Assembly: GCF_002355895.1 (NCBI RefSeq)
Contig: NZ_AP017652.1
Location: forward strand, 1,025,001 to 1,089,000
DNA length: 64,000 bases
Direction of reading: 5' to 3'
Source: Streptococcus sp. NPS 308
GTDB taxonomy: Bacteria > Bacillota > Bacilli > Lactobacillales > Streptococcaceae
Below, one piece after another: positions 26,633 through 35,769 of the stretch. Every line of letters starts with the position of its first letter. The first letter of the stretch is position 1. A program made the translations under genes and the position numbers. The notes beneath the pieces were generated by a model. It saw only the letters and a program-made list of their open reading frames with translations. It searched no databases and was not told the DNA's origin.

Positions 26633-29155
26633 CTACTTACTCTCCCTTAACAAAGCCAATAATTTTTCAGCTTCTGCCATAATAGTATTGTTGTCTTGGG
26701 CGCCAAATAGCAAGTTATTCTTTAATCCCGTGAGAGTTTCTTTGGCATTAGACTTGATAATTGGATCCTGGATTTTTCCAAGTAAATCTTCAGCCTCTCT
26801 CAGTTTTTCTTCAACCTTTTCAGTTTCAACCTGAGGTTCTTCTGATTCCTCTGGCGATTCTTTTTCTGGCTCCTCAGTTGGTTTTGGAGACTCTGGTTTC
26901 TCACTCTGAGGTTTCTCTTCGCGAGGTTTTTCTTCCTCAGGTTTTTCTGTCCGAGGTTTCTCTACTGATGGTTTTTCCGTATGATTGTTATCAGCTTGAC
27001 CATTTTGGTTTCTTTGAACATGGTCACTTGCATTACCCCATCCACTATCTGAATGTGGACGTTCGTTTGGATGTTCAACATAGTACTTCACAGTCGCAAA
27101 GAGGTCCTCTAGAGTATAGCCCTTAGGAGCCTCATAAAGACCTTCGTCAAACCACTCAAATTTGATGTTATGGTAATGGTCATAATGAGGAATAATCAAG
27201 CTTCCGTTTTTGACTTCCACAGTATGTTGGAGATTGTAAGGCATACGATCAAGTGGCACCTTCTTAGCTGCTTTCACGCGGTTGTAGATAGCTTCTGCTC
27301 CTTTAGCCTCCGTATTTCCTGAATTCTGATGGTCTGTCGAAGGAGGCGTTAAACCTTTCTCTTTAGCATAAGCCTGGGCTGCCGCTCTTTCAGCTTCAGA
27401 CAAACTATCTTTCTTAATCCAATGACTATGGGTCATATGTGGAGTTACATAGGCATCCCCCTCATCACTTGTGATATCACGGGGATCAAAGATATAACCA
27501 TCTTCTGTTGTATACTTGCCTGCCAACTTGGCTACTTGAATCTCATCATCTGTATAAGCTATTTGCGCATTCGGTTTTCCTAAACGTTCTGGATGACGAA
27601 TCGGTGCTAGGAAGGTAAGAATATCATCAACTAACTTGACTTTATCGCTTGAGACATCATTGAGACGTTCCAAGAGTTTATCTAAAGCGTCAAAATCAGC
27701 TTGGCGTCCTTTATTATCAAGTAAGTCTTGATGAACTCTTGCTAGCAAATCATAAGCCTTATTGTAAAACTCTCGATTACCAGATGGGAGGTTGGTTTTC
27801 TTAGCTCCGAGCTTATGAGTTAAACTTTCTTGCTCGGCCAGTTTGCTATCAATGGCTGCTGCTGTTTCTGCTGAAAGTTCCTTGGCAGGAGTATAACGTG
27901 AGATTCCATTCTCCTCAAATACATAGCCATCAGCTACTTTTCGAATCGCCTGTTTAACCAATTTTCCGTCAATTGGATTGCTTGGAGCTGGTTGAGGATT
28001 TGGTGCAGGTTGCGGGCTTGGACTAGGTTCCGGAGTCGGTTGTGGACTTGGTTGTTCTGGTCTTGAATCCGGCACCCAGTGGTTCGAACGATAGCGAAGC
28101 GGGATGATGCGAGCGATTCGTTCTTCCAATTCAGACATTTGTTCATAAGGAATAAAGTGGTAATGGTTACCATGAGGGACAGCTACACCTCTGGCGGTTC
28201 GACTTGTGATTTGCGCCGGGTCGAAAACAAGGCCATCAGATTCTACGTGTCGTTGGCTCAAAGGCAGTTTGTAGAGCTGTTTCAAAAGACTATCAATGTC
28301 ATCACTTTGACTTGCTTGACTGTTAGTATTGCTGTTGTTACTTGTATTAGTATTTGTAGTTCCTGGATTGCTTACAGAAGGTACCCAGTTTATTCTTGGA
28401 GTGTTATCGCTATTTTGTCGGCGATAGGTTCTTGAACTTGACAGATTGCCCCGACCAGATAGGAAGGCTTCTGCAGCAGCCAATTCGCTGGCTGATAACT
28501 CACTCTTAGGAATGTAATGGTAATGATCGCCATGAGGAACGATATAAGCATCACCAGTATCCTCTATAATATCAGATGCATTAAAGATGTAACCATCATC
28601 TGTGGTATAACGCCCTTGCGAACGTGCCAGAGCTACAGCACCATCGTTTCTTGGAGTCCCACCTTCACGATGTTGACTATGCTCTTGTTTTTGTCGATTG
28701 ATTTCTGCTTTCGTACGAACATTATCCGCATGGGCAGCATCCTTAAGGTAGACATAGTATTTTCCATCTACCTTGATAACATATCCACCCTTAACCTCAT
28801 TGACAATATCCTCATCTTTTAGCTTATAGTTTGGATCCTTCATCAGCAACTCTTCACTAAAAATCGCATCATAAGGGACCTTCCCATTGTAATAATGATA
28901 GTGGTCTCCATGTGAAGTGACATAGCCTTGGTCTGTTATCTTGATGACGATTTGCTCCGCATTGATTCCTTCACGCTTGCTAACTTCATCAGGAGTCAAA
29001 TTCTCCGTTTTTTGCGTCGCTTGTTTTCCATCTATATAGGAAACACGATTATTTTCCTTAACCGTTCTGGCTTGATAAAGTCCCAACTCGTAAGAACAAA
29101 CACTTAAAATCAAAGCTGCCGCAGAACCAGCAAGGTATTTCTTATTAACTTTCAT
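26633..29155 (-). CDS. phtD: Polyhistidine triad protein D-like
   Basis: The start MKVNKKYLAGSAA is chosen because this N-terminus is conserved in Pht proteins. The 840-residue length is almost that of pneumococcal PhtD. Five triads: HGDHYH (82), HGDHYH (208), HGNHYH (328), HMTHSH (573) and HYDHYH (657). A Pro/Gln/Ser linker lies at about 368-394 and a Glu-Lys-Pro repeat tail at about 727-775. Its role is surface zinc acquisition; pneumococcal homologues also bind complement factors. The N-terminal third is nearly the same as in the large pht downstream of adcAII. It has its own promoter and AdcR-like boxes and is not co-transcribed with adcAII. Confidence 0.9.
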   Translation of the reverse strand: MKVNKKYLAGSAAALILSVCSYELGLYQARTVKENNRVSYIDGKQATQKTENLTPDEVSKREGINAEQIVIKITDQGYVTSHGDHYHYYNGKVPYDAIFSEELLMKDPNYKLKDEDIVNEVKGGYVIKVDGKYYVYLKDAAHADNVRTKAEINRQKQEHSQHREGGTPRNDGAVALARSQGRYTTDDGYIFNASDIIEDTGDAYIVPHGDHYHYIPKSELSASELAAAEAFLSGRGNLSSSRTYRRQNSDNTPRINWVPSVSNPGTTNTNTSNNSNTNSQASQSDDIDSLLKQLYKLPLSQRHVESDGLVFDPAQITSRTARGVAVPHGNHYHFIPYEQMSELEERIARIIPLRYRSNHWVPDSRPEQPSPQPTPEPSPSPQPAPNPQPAPSNPIDGKLVKQAIRKVADGYVFEENGISRYTPAKELSAETAAAIDSKLAEQESLTHKLGAKKTNLPSGNREFYNKAYDLLARVHQDLLDNKGRQADFDALDKLLERLNDVSSDKVKLVDDILTFLAPIRHPERLGKPNAQIAYTDDEIQVAKLAGKYTTEDGYIFDPRDITSDEGDAYVTPHMTHSHWIKKDSLSEAERAAAQAYAKEKGLTPPSTDHQNSGNTEAKGAEAIYNRVKAAKKVPLDRMPYNLQHTVEVKNGSLIIPHYDHYHNIKFEWFDEGLYEAPKGYTLEDLFATVKYYVEHPNERPHSDSGWGNASDHVQRNQNGQADNNHTEKPSVEKPRTEKPEEEKPREEKPQSEKPESPKPTEEPEKESPEESEEPQVETEKVEEKLREAEDLLGKIQDPIIKSNAKETLTGLKNNLLFGAQDNNTIMAEAEKLLALLRESK

Positions 29156-29226
29156 CGAAACTCTCTTTCTTTTTGATATTTCTAGTTGCAATTCATTTCT
29201 AAACTGCAGAAACTCCTCTCTATTAC

Positions 29227-29238
29227 TTAACTGGTTAA
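29227..29238 (-). promoter_or_regulatory. AdcR box, promoter-proximal, of phtD
   Basis: TTAACTGGTTAA matches TTAACYRGTTAA perfectly and sits directly downstream of the -10 element, where repressor binding should block transcription when zinc is plentiful. Confidence 0.85.
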
Positions 29239-29239
29239 T

Positions 29240-29268
29240 AGTTTACTCCTAAATTTGCAACTTGTCAA
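29240..29268 (-). promoter_or_regulatory. Promoter of phtD
   Basis: TTGACA (29263-29268), 17-base spacer, TAAACT (29240-29245) on the minus strand. Confidence 0.8.
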
Positions 29269-29276
29269 GGATTTTA

Positions 29277-29288
29277 TGAACCGGTTAA
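29277..29288 (-). promoter_or_regulatory. Second AdcR-like box upstream of phtD
   Basis: TGAACCGGTTAA differs from the consensus at one position and lies just upstream of the -35. Confidence 0.72.
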
Positions 29289-29372
29289 GTATTTTTTTAT
29301 TCTGCCCCACTACTTTGTCTTCGAAAGGCTTCATATAAAGCAGTTTTCCTTGATATTTCTTTAAAAAATATC

Positions 29373-29408
29373 AAAAAAACCCCTGCAACTGAGTTGCAGG
29401 GACTTTTC
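29373..29408 (-). terminator. Terminator of ptsHI
   Basis: CCCTGCAACT and AGTTGCAGGG form a ten-pair stem followed on minus by a TTTTTTT run. The region to 29290 holds an additional TTGATATTT/AAATATCAA inverted repeat. Confidence 0.9.
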
Positions 29409-29410
29409 GA

Positions 29411-31144
29411 TTAATCAAAATTAACGTATTCTTTTTGAAGTTCAAGAACTTCTTCCATTGTTGAGCATTCTGTAAGGGCACGGTTTGCGTACTCTTCCAT
29501 CTTAGCTGTGTCAAGTTTCTTCATCAAGCTACGTGTACGAAGTACAGATGTTGCTGACATAGAGAACTCATCCAAGCCCATTCCGACAAGAAGTGGAACA
29601 GCTTGTTGGTCACCAGCCATCTCACCACACATACCAGCCCATTTCCCTTCAGCGTGAGCTGCTTTGATCACATTGTTGATCAAGCGTAGGATTGATGGGT
29701 TGTATGGTTGGTAAAGGTATGAAACTTGCTCGTTCATACGGTCTGCTGCCATTGTGTATTGGATCAAGTCGTTCGTACCAATTGAGAAGAAGTCAACTTC
29801 TTTGGCAAATTGGTCTGCAAGCATAGCTGCTGCAGGAATCTCGATCATGATACCAACTTGGATATCATCCGCAACTGCAACACCTTCAGCAAGAAGGTTT
29901 GCTTTTTCTTCGTCAAAGACTGCTTTCGCTGCACGGAATTCTTTCAAGAGCGCAACCATTGGGAACATGATACGCAATTGACCGTGAACAGACGCACGAA
30001 GAAGGGCACGGATTTGTGTGCGGAACATAGCATCTCCAGTCTCAGAGATAGAGATACGAAGGGCACGGAATCCAAGGAATGGGTTCATTTCGTGAGGCAT
30101 ATCGAAGTAAGGGAGTTCCTTATCTCCACCGATATCCATTGTACGAACGACAACAGGTTTACCGTTCATTCCTTCAAGTACAGCCTTGTAAGCTTCGTAC
30201 TGCTCATCTTCTGTTGGGAAGTCTTGAGAATCCATGTACAAGAACTCTGTACGGTAAAGACCAACAGCTTCAGCACCGTTGTCATTGACACCTTCAACGT
30301 CTTTTGGAGTACCGATGTTGGCAGCCAATTCAAAGTGTTTGCCATCAGCAGTTACTGTTTTAGCATCTTTCAAGAGAGCCCATTCAGCTTTCTGTTGAGC
30401 ATAAGCTTCACCAGCAGCCTTGAATTCAGCCGCTTGCTCATCAGTTGGGTTGATAATAACCTCACCAGTGATACCGTTAACGGCAAGGATGTCACCGTCT
30501 TTTACGATTTCAGTGATGTTGTTTGTACCCAATACTGCTGCAATTTCAAGTGTACGTGCCATGATAGCTGAGTGGCTTGTACGCCCACCAATGTTGGTTA
30601 CAAAAGCTTTTACAAAGTTTTTGTCCAATTGAGCTGTATCAGAAGGAGTCAAGTCATGTGCAATGACAATCACTTCTTCATTAATAGAAGCTGGGTTTGG
30701 CAATTTTTTACCAAGAAGGTTTGCCAATACACGTTTTGTCACGTCGCGGATATCCGCCGCACGTTCTTGCATGTATGGGTTGTCTTCCATACCTTCAAAG
30801 ATAGTGATAAACATGTCTGTAACTTCTTTCAGACCTGCTTCTGCATTCACTTTCTTAGCACGGATTGTTTCCTTGATTTGGCTGATCATTTCTGGGTCAG
30901 CAAGGACCATTAAGTGAGCGTCAAATACTTGAGCAGCTTCTTCACCGAGCGTACCTACTGCTTTCTCACGAATAACAGAAAGCTCGTCTTGTGATGCTTT
31001 TAGAGCAGCATCAAGGCGAGCTTCTTCTGCGTTTGTATCTTCGACTGTAACAGTCTCAAATGACAAATCCGGTTGAACGAGTAGATATGCTTTTGCAACT
31101 GCAACACCGTCTGATGCTGCGATTCCTTTAAGCATTTCTGTCAT
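29411..31144 (-). CDS. ptsI: Phosphoenolpyruvate-protein phosphotransferase (Enzyme I)
   Basis: Enzyme I takes phosphate from PEP and passes it to HPr, driving all PTS sugar uptake, including the gat permease in this window. At 577 residues it is full length. The phospho-histidine lies in [13 protein letters not shown] (about residue 190), and the PEP-binding domain shows [10 protein letters not shown] and [15 protein letters not shown]. It begins 5 bases after ptsH. Confidence 0.98.
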   Translation of the reverse strand: MTEMLKGIAASDGVAVAKAYLLVQPDLSFETVTVEDTNAEEARLDAALKASQDELSVIREKAVGTLGEEAAQVFDAHLMVLADPEMISQIKETIRAKKVNAEAGLKEVTDMFITIFEGMEDNPYMQERAADIRDVTKRVLANLLGKKLPNPASINEEVIVIAHDLTPSDTAQLDKNFVKAFVTNIGGRTSHSAIMARTLEIAAVLGTNNITEIVKDGDILAVNGITGEVIINPTDEQAAEFKAAGEAYAQQKAEWALLKDAKTVTADGKHFELAANIGTPKDVEGVNDNGAEAVGLYRTEFLYMDSQDFPTEDEQYEAYKAVLEGMNGKPVVVRTMDIGGDKELPYFDMPHEMNPFLGFRALRISISETGDAMFRTQIRALLRASVHGQLRIMFPMVALLKEFRAAKAVFDEEKANLLAEGVAVADDIQVGIMIEIPAAAMLADQFAKEVDFFSIGTNDLIQYTMAADRMNEQVSYLYQPYNPSILRLINNVIKAAHAEGKWAGMCGEMAGDQQAVPLLVGMGLDEFSMSATSVLRTRSLMKKLDTAKMEEYANRALTECSTMEEVLELQKEYVNFD

Positions 31145-31149
31145 TTTCC

Positions 31150-31413
31150 TTATGCCAATCCTTCTTTTTCCATAGTTTCAGTGATAGCAGCGATTGCGTC
31201 GTCAGCATCTGCACCTTCAGCTGAAATTGTAACGTCAGCACCTTGGCCAACACCAAGACTCATAACACCCATGATAGATTTAAGGTTTACTGATTTACCT
31301 TTGTATTCAAGAGTGATATCTGAAGCAAATTTGCTAGCTGTTTGAACCAACAATGTTGCTGGACGTGCGTGAATACCTGTTTCTGCCACTACGTGGAAAT
31401 CTTTAGAAGCCAT
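31150..31413 (-). CDS. ptsH: Phosphocarrier protein HPr
   Basis: HPr transfers phosphate from Enzyme I to sugar-specific EIIA proteins and, when phosphorylated on Ser46, is the CcpA co-repressor. His15 is in ETGIHARPA and Ser46 in [11 protein letters not shown]; the length of 87 is normal. First gene of ptsHI, with AAAGGAGAG before the ATG. The gat promoter in this window carries a cre site that would respond to Ser46-P HPr. Confidence 0.98.
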   Translation of the reverse strand: MASKDFHVVAETGIHARPATLLVQTASKFASDITLEYKGKSVNLKSIMGVMSLGVGQGADVTISAEGADADDAIAAITETMEKEGLA

Positions 31414-31475
31414 AGTTTGACTCTCCTTTAGTTATTTCTTTTTTGAGTTATATGTGATAACCCTTACAAGACTGT

Positions 31476-31504
31476 ATTATATCACCTTCTAGATAATTTT
31501 TCAA
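31476..31504 (-). promoter_or_regulatory. Promoter of ptsHI
   Basis: TTGAAA (31499-31504), 17-base spacer, TATAAT (31476-31481) on the minus strand. Confidence 0.82.
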
Positions 31505-31646
31505 GTGTTTTATGGACTTTCTTCTATTTCCTTTCTGATAACTTGCTGAAAATCTTCTATTTGTCTTACCAATATACAGTATATAGTTTTTTTGTTTTGA
31601 TAAACTTTGATAGTTCAATGAAAACCCAATTTTACACTCTGACAAA

Positions 31647-31704
31647 ACACTATATCTTGTGCTTTGTTTTTGAAACTGTAACTTTTTAGCACAAGATTTA
31701 GTTT
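31647..31704 (+). promoter_or_regulatory. Pair of NrdR-like boxes before nrdH
   Basis: ACACTATATCTTGTGC (31647-31662) closely fits the NrdR consensus; a weaker copy, GCACAAGATTTAGTTT, is at 31689-31704. Their starts are 42 bases apart, four helical turns, as expected for cooperative NrdR binding. The second lies just upstream of the nrdH -35. Confidence 0.65.
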
Positions 31705-31711
31705 AAAAAGT

Positions 31712-31739
31712 TTGACAAAGTTTTTTTTTCTGATATACT
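31712..31739 (+). promoter_or_regulatory. Promoter of the nrdHEKF operon
   Basis: TTGACA, 16-base spacer including a T9 run, TATACT. Confidence 0.82.
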
Positions 31740-31775
31740 AAGAAAGTAATCAATTTTGAAAGAGGAGTTACGAAA

Positions 31776-31994
31776 ATGGTAACCGTTTATTCTAAAAACA
31801 ACTGTGTCCAATGTAAGATGACCAAGCGTTTCTTGGACAGCAACAATGTGGCTTATCGTGAGATTAATCTTGACGAGCAACCTGAGTACATCGATCAAGT
31901 TAAAGAGCTCGGTTTCAGCGCAGCTCCTATTATCCAAACACCAACTGAAGTTTTTTCAGGTTTCCAACCAGGAAAACTAAAACAGTTAGCATAA
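31776..31994 (+). CDS. nrdH: Glutaredoxin-like protein NrdH
   Basis: NrdH is the thiol donor for class Ib ribonucleotide reductase. The 72-residue thioredoxin-fold protein has the redox motif CVQC at residues 10-13 and the C-terminal FSGFQPGKL typical of NrdH. GAGGAG precedes the ATG. First gene of the nrd operon. Confidence 0.96.
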   Translation: MVTVYSKNNCVQCKMTKRFLDSNNVAYREINLDEQPEYIDQVKELGFSAAPIIQTPTEVFSGFQPGKLKQLA

Positions 31995-32020
31995 TCTTAG
32001 TACATCATCCAGAAGAAACT

Positions 32021-32052
32021 GCTTCTAGGGCTAACTTAGAAGCCTTTCTTTT
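32021..32052 (+). terminator. Attenuator-like hairpin between nrdH and nrdE
   Basis: GCTTCTA and TAGAAGC form a seven-pair stem with a nine-base loop, followed by CTTTCTTTT. It may reduce read-through so that NrdH and NrdE levels differ. Confidence 0.55.
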
Positions 32053-32074
32053 GTAATTAGATAAGGGAAATTTT

Positions 32075-34234
32075 ATGGGATTAAAACATCTTGAGGACGT
32101 GACCTACTTCCGTCTCAATAACGAAATCAACCGTCCTGTTAATGGACAAATCATGCTTCATAAAGATAAAGAAGCCTTGGATGCCTTCTTTAAAGAAAAT
32201 GTAGTTCCAAACACTATGGTTTTTGATTCAATCACTGATAAAATCAACTACCTCATTGAACACAACTACATTGAAACAGCATTTATCAAGAAATACCGCC
32301 CAGAATTCTTGGAAGAATTGTCTCAATTTATTAAAGATCAAAACTTCCAATTCAAGTCTTTCATGGCTGCCTATAAGTTTTACAATCAATATGCCTTGAA
32401 GACTAACGATGGGGAATACTATCTTGAAAGCATGGAAGACCGTGTCTTCTTTAACGCACTTTATTTTGCTGATGGTGATGAAGCTGTTGCGATTGATATT
32501 GCCAATGAAATCATCCATCAACGCTACCAACCTGCTACTCCTTCCTTCTTGAACGCTGGTCGTGCTCGCCGTGGGGAGTTGGTATCTTGCTTCTTGATTC
32601 AAGTAACGGATGACATGAACTCTATCGGACGTTCCATCAACTCTGCCCTCCAGCTTTCTCGTATCGGTGGTGGTGTGGGAATTACCCTCAGCAACCTTCG
32701 CGAAGCGGGTGCACCTATCAAAGGTTATGAAGGAGCTGCTTCTGGTGTCGTTCCAGTTATGAAACTCTTCGAGGACAGTTTCTCTTACTCCAACCAATTG
32801 GGTCAACGTCAAGGGGCTGGTGTAGTCTACCTCAACGTCTTTCATCCAGATATCATCGCCTTCCTTTCAACCAAGAAAGAAAATGCCGATGAAAAAGTTC
32901 GTGTGAAGACCCTCTCACTTGGAGTTGTGGTACCAGATAAATTCTACGAATTGGCTCGTAAAAATGAAGAAATGTACCTCTTCAGCCCTTACTCTGTAGA
33001 GCTTGAGTATGGTGTGCCATTCAACTATATCGATATCACTGAAAAATATGATGAATTAGTAGCAAATCCAAAAATCCGCAAGACAAAAATCAAGGCGCGT
33101 GATTTGGAAACTGAAATCTCTAAATTGCAACAAGAATCTGGTTACCCTTATGTCGTCAACATTGATACAGCTAACCGTGCAAATCCTGTTGATGGAAAGA
33201 TTATCATGAGTAACTTGTGTTCTGAGATTCTTCAAGTTCAAGAACCAAGCTTGATCAACGATGCTCAAGAATTCCTTCAAATGGGAACAGACGTTTCATG
33301 TAACCTTGGATCAACTAACGTGGTCAACATGATGACCTCACCTGACTTTGGTCGTTCTATCCGTGCGATGGTTCGTGCTTTGACTTTCGTTACAGATAGT
33401 TCACACATCGTAGCTGTCCCTACTATCGACCACGGAAACAGTTTGGCTCACACCTTTGGTCTTGGTGCCATGGGGCTTCATAGCTACCTTGCCCAACAAC
33501 TCATCGAATACGGATCTCCTGAGTCAGTTGAATTTACAAGCATCTACTTTATGCTTATGAACTACTGGACCTTGGTGGAATCAAATAATATCGCCCGCGA
33601 ACGTGGTATCACCTTCCACAACTTTGAAAAATCAGATTATGCCAACGGAAGCTACTTCGACAAGTATGTAACTGGTGAATTTGTTCCAAAATCAGACCGT
33701 GTTAAAGAACTCTTTAAAGATGTCTTTATTCCAAGTGCTGCTGATTGGGCTGAACTTCGCGAAAAGGTTCAAGCAGATGGTCTTTATCACCAAAACCGCC
33801 TTGCTGTAGCGCCAAATGGTTCTATCAGCTACATCAACGATGTTTCTGCTTCTATCCACCCGATTACACAACGTATTGAAGAACGCCAAGAGAAGAAAAT
33901 CGGTAAGATCTACTACCCAGCTGCAGGTTTGTCAACAGATACTATCCCTTACTACACTTCTGCTTACGATATGGATATGCGTAAGGTGATTGATGTTTAC
34001 GCTGCTGCAACAGAGCACGTGGACCAAGGGCTTTCACTCACTCTCTTCATGCGTAGTGACATTCCAAAAGGTCTTTACGAATGGAAGAAAGAAAACAAAC
34101 AAACGACACGTGACTTGTCAATCCTTCGTAACTATGCCTTTAACAAGGGAATCAAGTCAATTTACTACGTTCGTACCTTTACAGACGACGGTGGAGAAGT
34201 CGGTGCTAACCAATGTGAAAGCTGTGTGATTTAA
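32075..34234 (+). CDS. nrdE: Class Ib ribonucleotide reductase alpha subunit
   Basis: NrdE reduces ribonucleoside diphosphates to deoxy forms aerobically, using a radical from NrdF. The 719-residue protein has the substrate-site cysteine in GRARRGELVSCFL, LSRIGGGVG, the active-site segment NLCSEI (cysteine) and the C-terminal redox pair CESC just before the end (NQCESCVI). The long N-terminal ATP cone of class Ia is absent, as expected for class Ib. Confidence 0.98.
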   Translation: MGLKHLEDVTYFRLNNEINRPVNGQIMLHKDKEALDAFFKENVVPNTMVFDSITDKINYLIEHNYIETAFIKKYRPEFLEELSQFIKDQNFQFKSFMAAYKFYNQYALKTNDGEYYLESMEDRVFFNALYFADGDEAVAIDIANEIIHQRYQPATPSFLNAGRARRGELVSCFLIQVTDDMNSIGRSINSALQLSRIGGGVGITLSNLREAGAPIKGYEGAASGVVPVMKLFEDSFSYSNQLGQRQGAGVVYLNVFHPDIIAFLSTKKENADEKVRVKTLSLGVVVPDKFYELARKNEEMYLFSPYSVELEYGVPFNYIDITEKYDELVANPKIRKTKIKARDLETEISKLQQESGYPYVVNIDTANRANPVDGKIIMSNLCSEILQVQEPSLINDAQEFLQMGTDVSCNLGSTNVVNMMTSPDFGRSIRAMVRALTFVTDSSHIVAVPTIDHGNSLAHTFGLGAMGLHSYLAQQLIEYGSPESVEFTSIYFMLMNYWTLVESNNIARERGITFHNFEKSDYANGSYFDKYVTGEFVPKSDRVKELFKDVFIPSAADWAELREKVQADGLYHQNRLAVAPNGSISYINDVSASIHPITQRIEERQEKKIGKIYYPAAGLSTDTIPYYTSAYDMDMRKVIDVYAAATEHVDQGLSLTLFMRSDIPKGLYEWKKENKQTTRDLSILRNYAFNKGIKSIYYVRTFTDDGGEVGANQCESCVI

Positions 34235-34258
34235 CGAAGTCTCACTGAGGTAACTAAC

Positions 34259-34636
34259 ATGAAAAATTTAATTTTAGAGTCTATTAAAATTATAAAAGAT
34301 GTTAAATGGGATTATGCTAGAATGGCTCAGCTTACAAAATTATGGGGTGGACCTAAAAAAGCAGCTGCTTCTCTAACAGTTATACTTCTTTCTTTGGGAA
34401 CTGCTCTAGGTGCAATAGCAACTGTCAGTTTTCAAAAAATATATAAACATTTCCTTTCTAAACTTCAAACTAACAAGAATATAAACTCACCAAACGACGA
34501 AAATAAACAAATGATTCAACAAAAAACGGATGAGTACTTAACCGAAGTACAAATTAGAAAAGAAAACAATCAAAGTACAGACGATATTGATGAAGAATAT
34601 AACAATTCTATGAAAGAACTTTTAGATAGCCACTAA
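34259..34636 (+). CDS. nrdK: Small membrane protein of unknown function in the nrd operon (NrdK-like)
   Basis: A 125-residue protein with one predicted membrane helix (about 35-57, small and aliphatic residues after GGPKKAAAS) and a polar, Asn/Gln/Glu/Lys-rich tail. No enzyme motif is visible. It lies between nrdE and nrdF, 24 bases after nrdE and 30 before nrdF, in the same direction. Its codons are more A+T-rich than those of its neighbours. S. sanguinis is described as having an nrdHEKF operon, and I take this gene to be the K position equivalent; homology was not tested. Function is unknown. Confidence 0.7.
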   Translation: MKNLILESIKIIKDVKWDYARMAQLTKLWGGPKKAAASLTVILLSLGTALGAIATVSFQKIYKHFLSKLQTNKNINSPNDENKQMIQQKTDEYLTEVQIRKENNQSTDDIDEEYNNSMKELLDSH

Positions 34637-34666
34637 GAATGATTAATTCAAAAGGATTTTTACAAA

Positions 34667-35629
34667 ATGGAAACTTACTACAAAGCCATTAACTGGAATG
34701 CCATCGAAGATGTTATCGACAAATCAACTTGGGAAAAGTTGACGGAGCAATTCTGGCTCGACACTCGTATCCCCTTGTCAAATGACCTTGACGACTGGAG
34801 AAAACTATCAAACAAGGAAAAAGACTTGGTAGGAAAAGTCTTTGGTGGTTTAACGCTTCTTGATACCATGCAATCTGAAACAGGGGTTCAGGCTCTTCGT
34901 TCTGACATCCGTACACCGCATGAGGAAGCTGTTTTTAACAACATCCAGTTTATGGAATCTGTCCACGCAAAATCTTACTCTTCTATCTTTTCAACCTTGA
35001 ATACCAAGGCTGAAATTGAAGAAATCTTTGAATGGACCAACACCAACCCTTACCTACAAAGAAAAGCAGAAATTATTAATGAGATCTACCTCAATGGTAC
35101 GCCTCTTGAAAAGAAGGTTGCCAGCGTCTTCCTTGAAACCTTCCTCTTCTACTCTGGTTTCTTCACACCGCTCTACTATCTCGGTAACAACAAACTAGCC
35201 AATGTTGCGGAAATTATCAAGTTGATTATCCGTGATGAATCTGTTCACGGAACTTATATCGGTTACAAATTCCAACTTGGTTTCAATGAATTACCTGAAG
35301 AAGAGCAAGAAAAGCTCAAAGAATGGATGTACGACCTGCTCTACACTCTCTACGAGAACGAAGAGGGCTATACAGAAAGTCTCTATGACGGTGTTGGTTG
35401 GACTGAGGAAGTTAAAACCTTCCTTCGTTACAATGCCAATAAGGCTCTTATGAACCTAGGACAAGATCCACTCTTCCCAGATTCAGCTGATGATGTCAAT
35501 CCTATCGTTATGAACGGTATTTCAACAGGAACTTCTAACCACGACTTCTTCTCTCAAGTCGGAAATGGTTACCTCCTTGGTGAAGTTGAAGCTATGCAAG
35601 ACGAGGATTACAACTACGGTTTAGACTAA
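34667..35629 (+). CDS. nrdF: Class Ib ribonucleotide reductase beta subunit
   Basis: NrdF carries the dimanganese or diiron centre and tyrosyl radical that start catalysis in NrdE. The 320-residue ferritin-like protein shows metal ligands in EEAVFNNIQFMESVHAKSYS (Glu, His) and IIRDESVHGTYIG (Glu, His), with the radical tyrosine expected in the SYSSIF-YSGFF region. NrdI, needed for Mn loading, is not in this operon and must be elsewhere. Terminator directly after. Confidence 0.97.
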   Translation: METYYKAINWNAIEDVIDKSTWEKLTEQFWLDTRIPLSNDLDDWRKLSNKEKDLVGKVFGGLTLLDTMQSETGVQALRSDIRTPHEEAVFNNIQFMESVHAKSYSSIFSTLNTKAEIEEIFEWTNTNPYLQRKAEIINEIYLNGTPLEKKVASVFLETFLFYSGFFTPLYYLGNNKLANVAEIIKLIIRDESVHGTYIGYKFQLGFNELPEEEQEKLKEWMYDLLYTLYENEEGYTESLYDGVGWTEEVKTFLRYNANKALMNLGQDPLFPDSADDVNPIVMNGISTGTSNHDFFSQVGNGYLLGEVEAMQDEDYNYGLD

Positions 35630-35645
35630 TTTGGCCAATCATTCA

Positions 35646-35692
35646 AAATATCATGGTTGTTTTAAACAAACCATGATATTTTTTTTTTTTGT
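35646..35692 (+). terminator. Terminator of the nrd operon
   Basis: AATATCATGGTT and AACCATGATATT form a twelve-pair stem followed by a run of about twelve T. Confidence 0.93.
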
Positions 35693-35712
35693 TTTATTTT
35701 GTTTTTTTCTAT

Positions 35713-35741
35713 TTGATTGATTGAGCGTTTTATGGTAAGAT
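35713..35741 (+). promoter_or_regulatory. Promoter of lacR
   Basis: TTGATT, 17-base spacer, TGG-TAAGAT. Confidence 0.55.
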
Positions 35742-35769
35742 AATAATAGTAGAAATCGAGGTGATAAGG

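Noticed and set aside
29810..30571. 253-codon open frame on the plus strand opposite ptsI
   Set aside because: It is the antisense shadow of the conserved ptsI sequence, with no SD, promoter or recognisable protein family.
31448..31645. 65-codon open frame on minus in the ptsH-nrdH intergenic region
   Set aside because: It covers the ptsH promoter and NrdR-like box, has no SD and a low-complexity Lys/Ser-rich translation.
32228..32845. 205-codon open frame on the minus strand opposite nrdE
   Set aside because: It lies wholly inside nrdE and its codons are the complement of conserved RNR motifs; no initiation signals.
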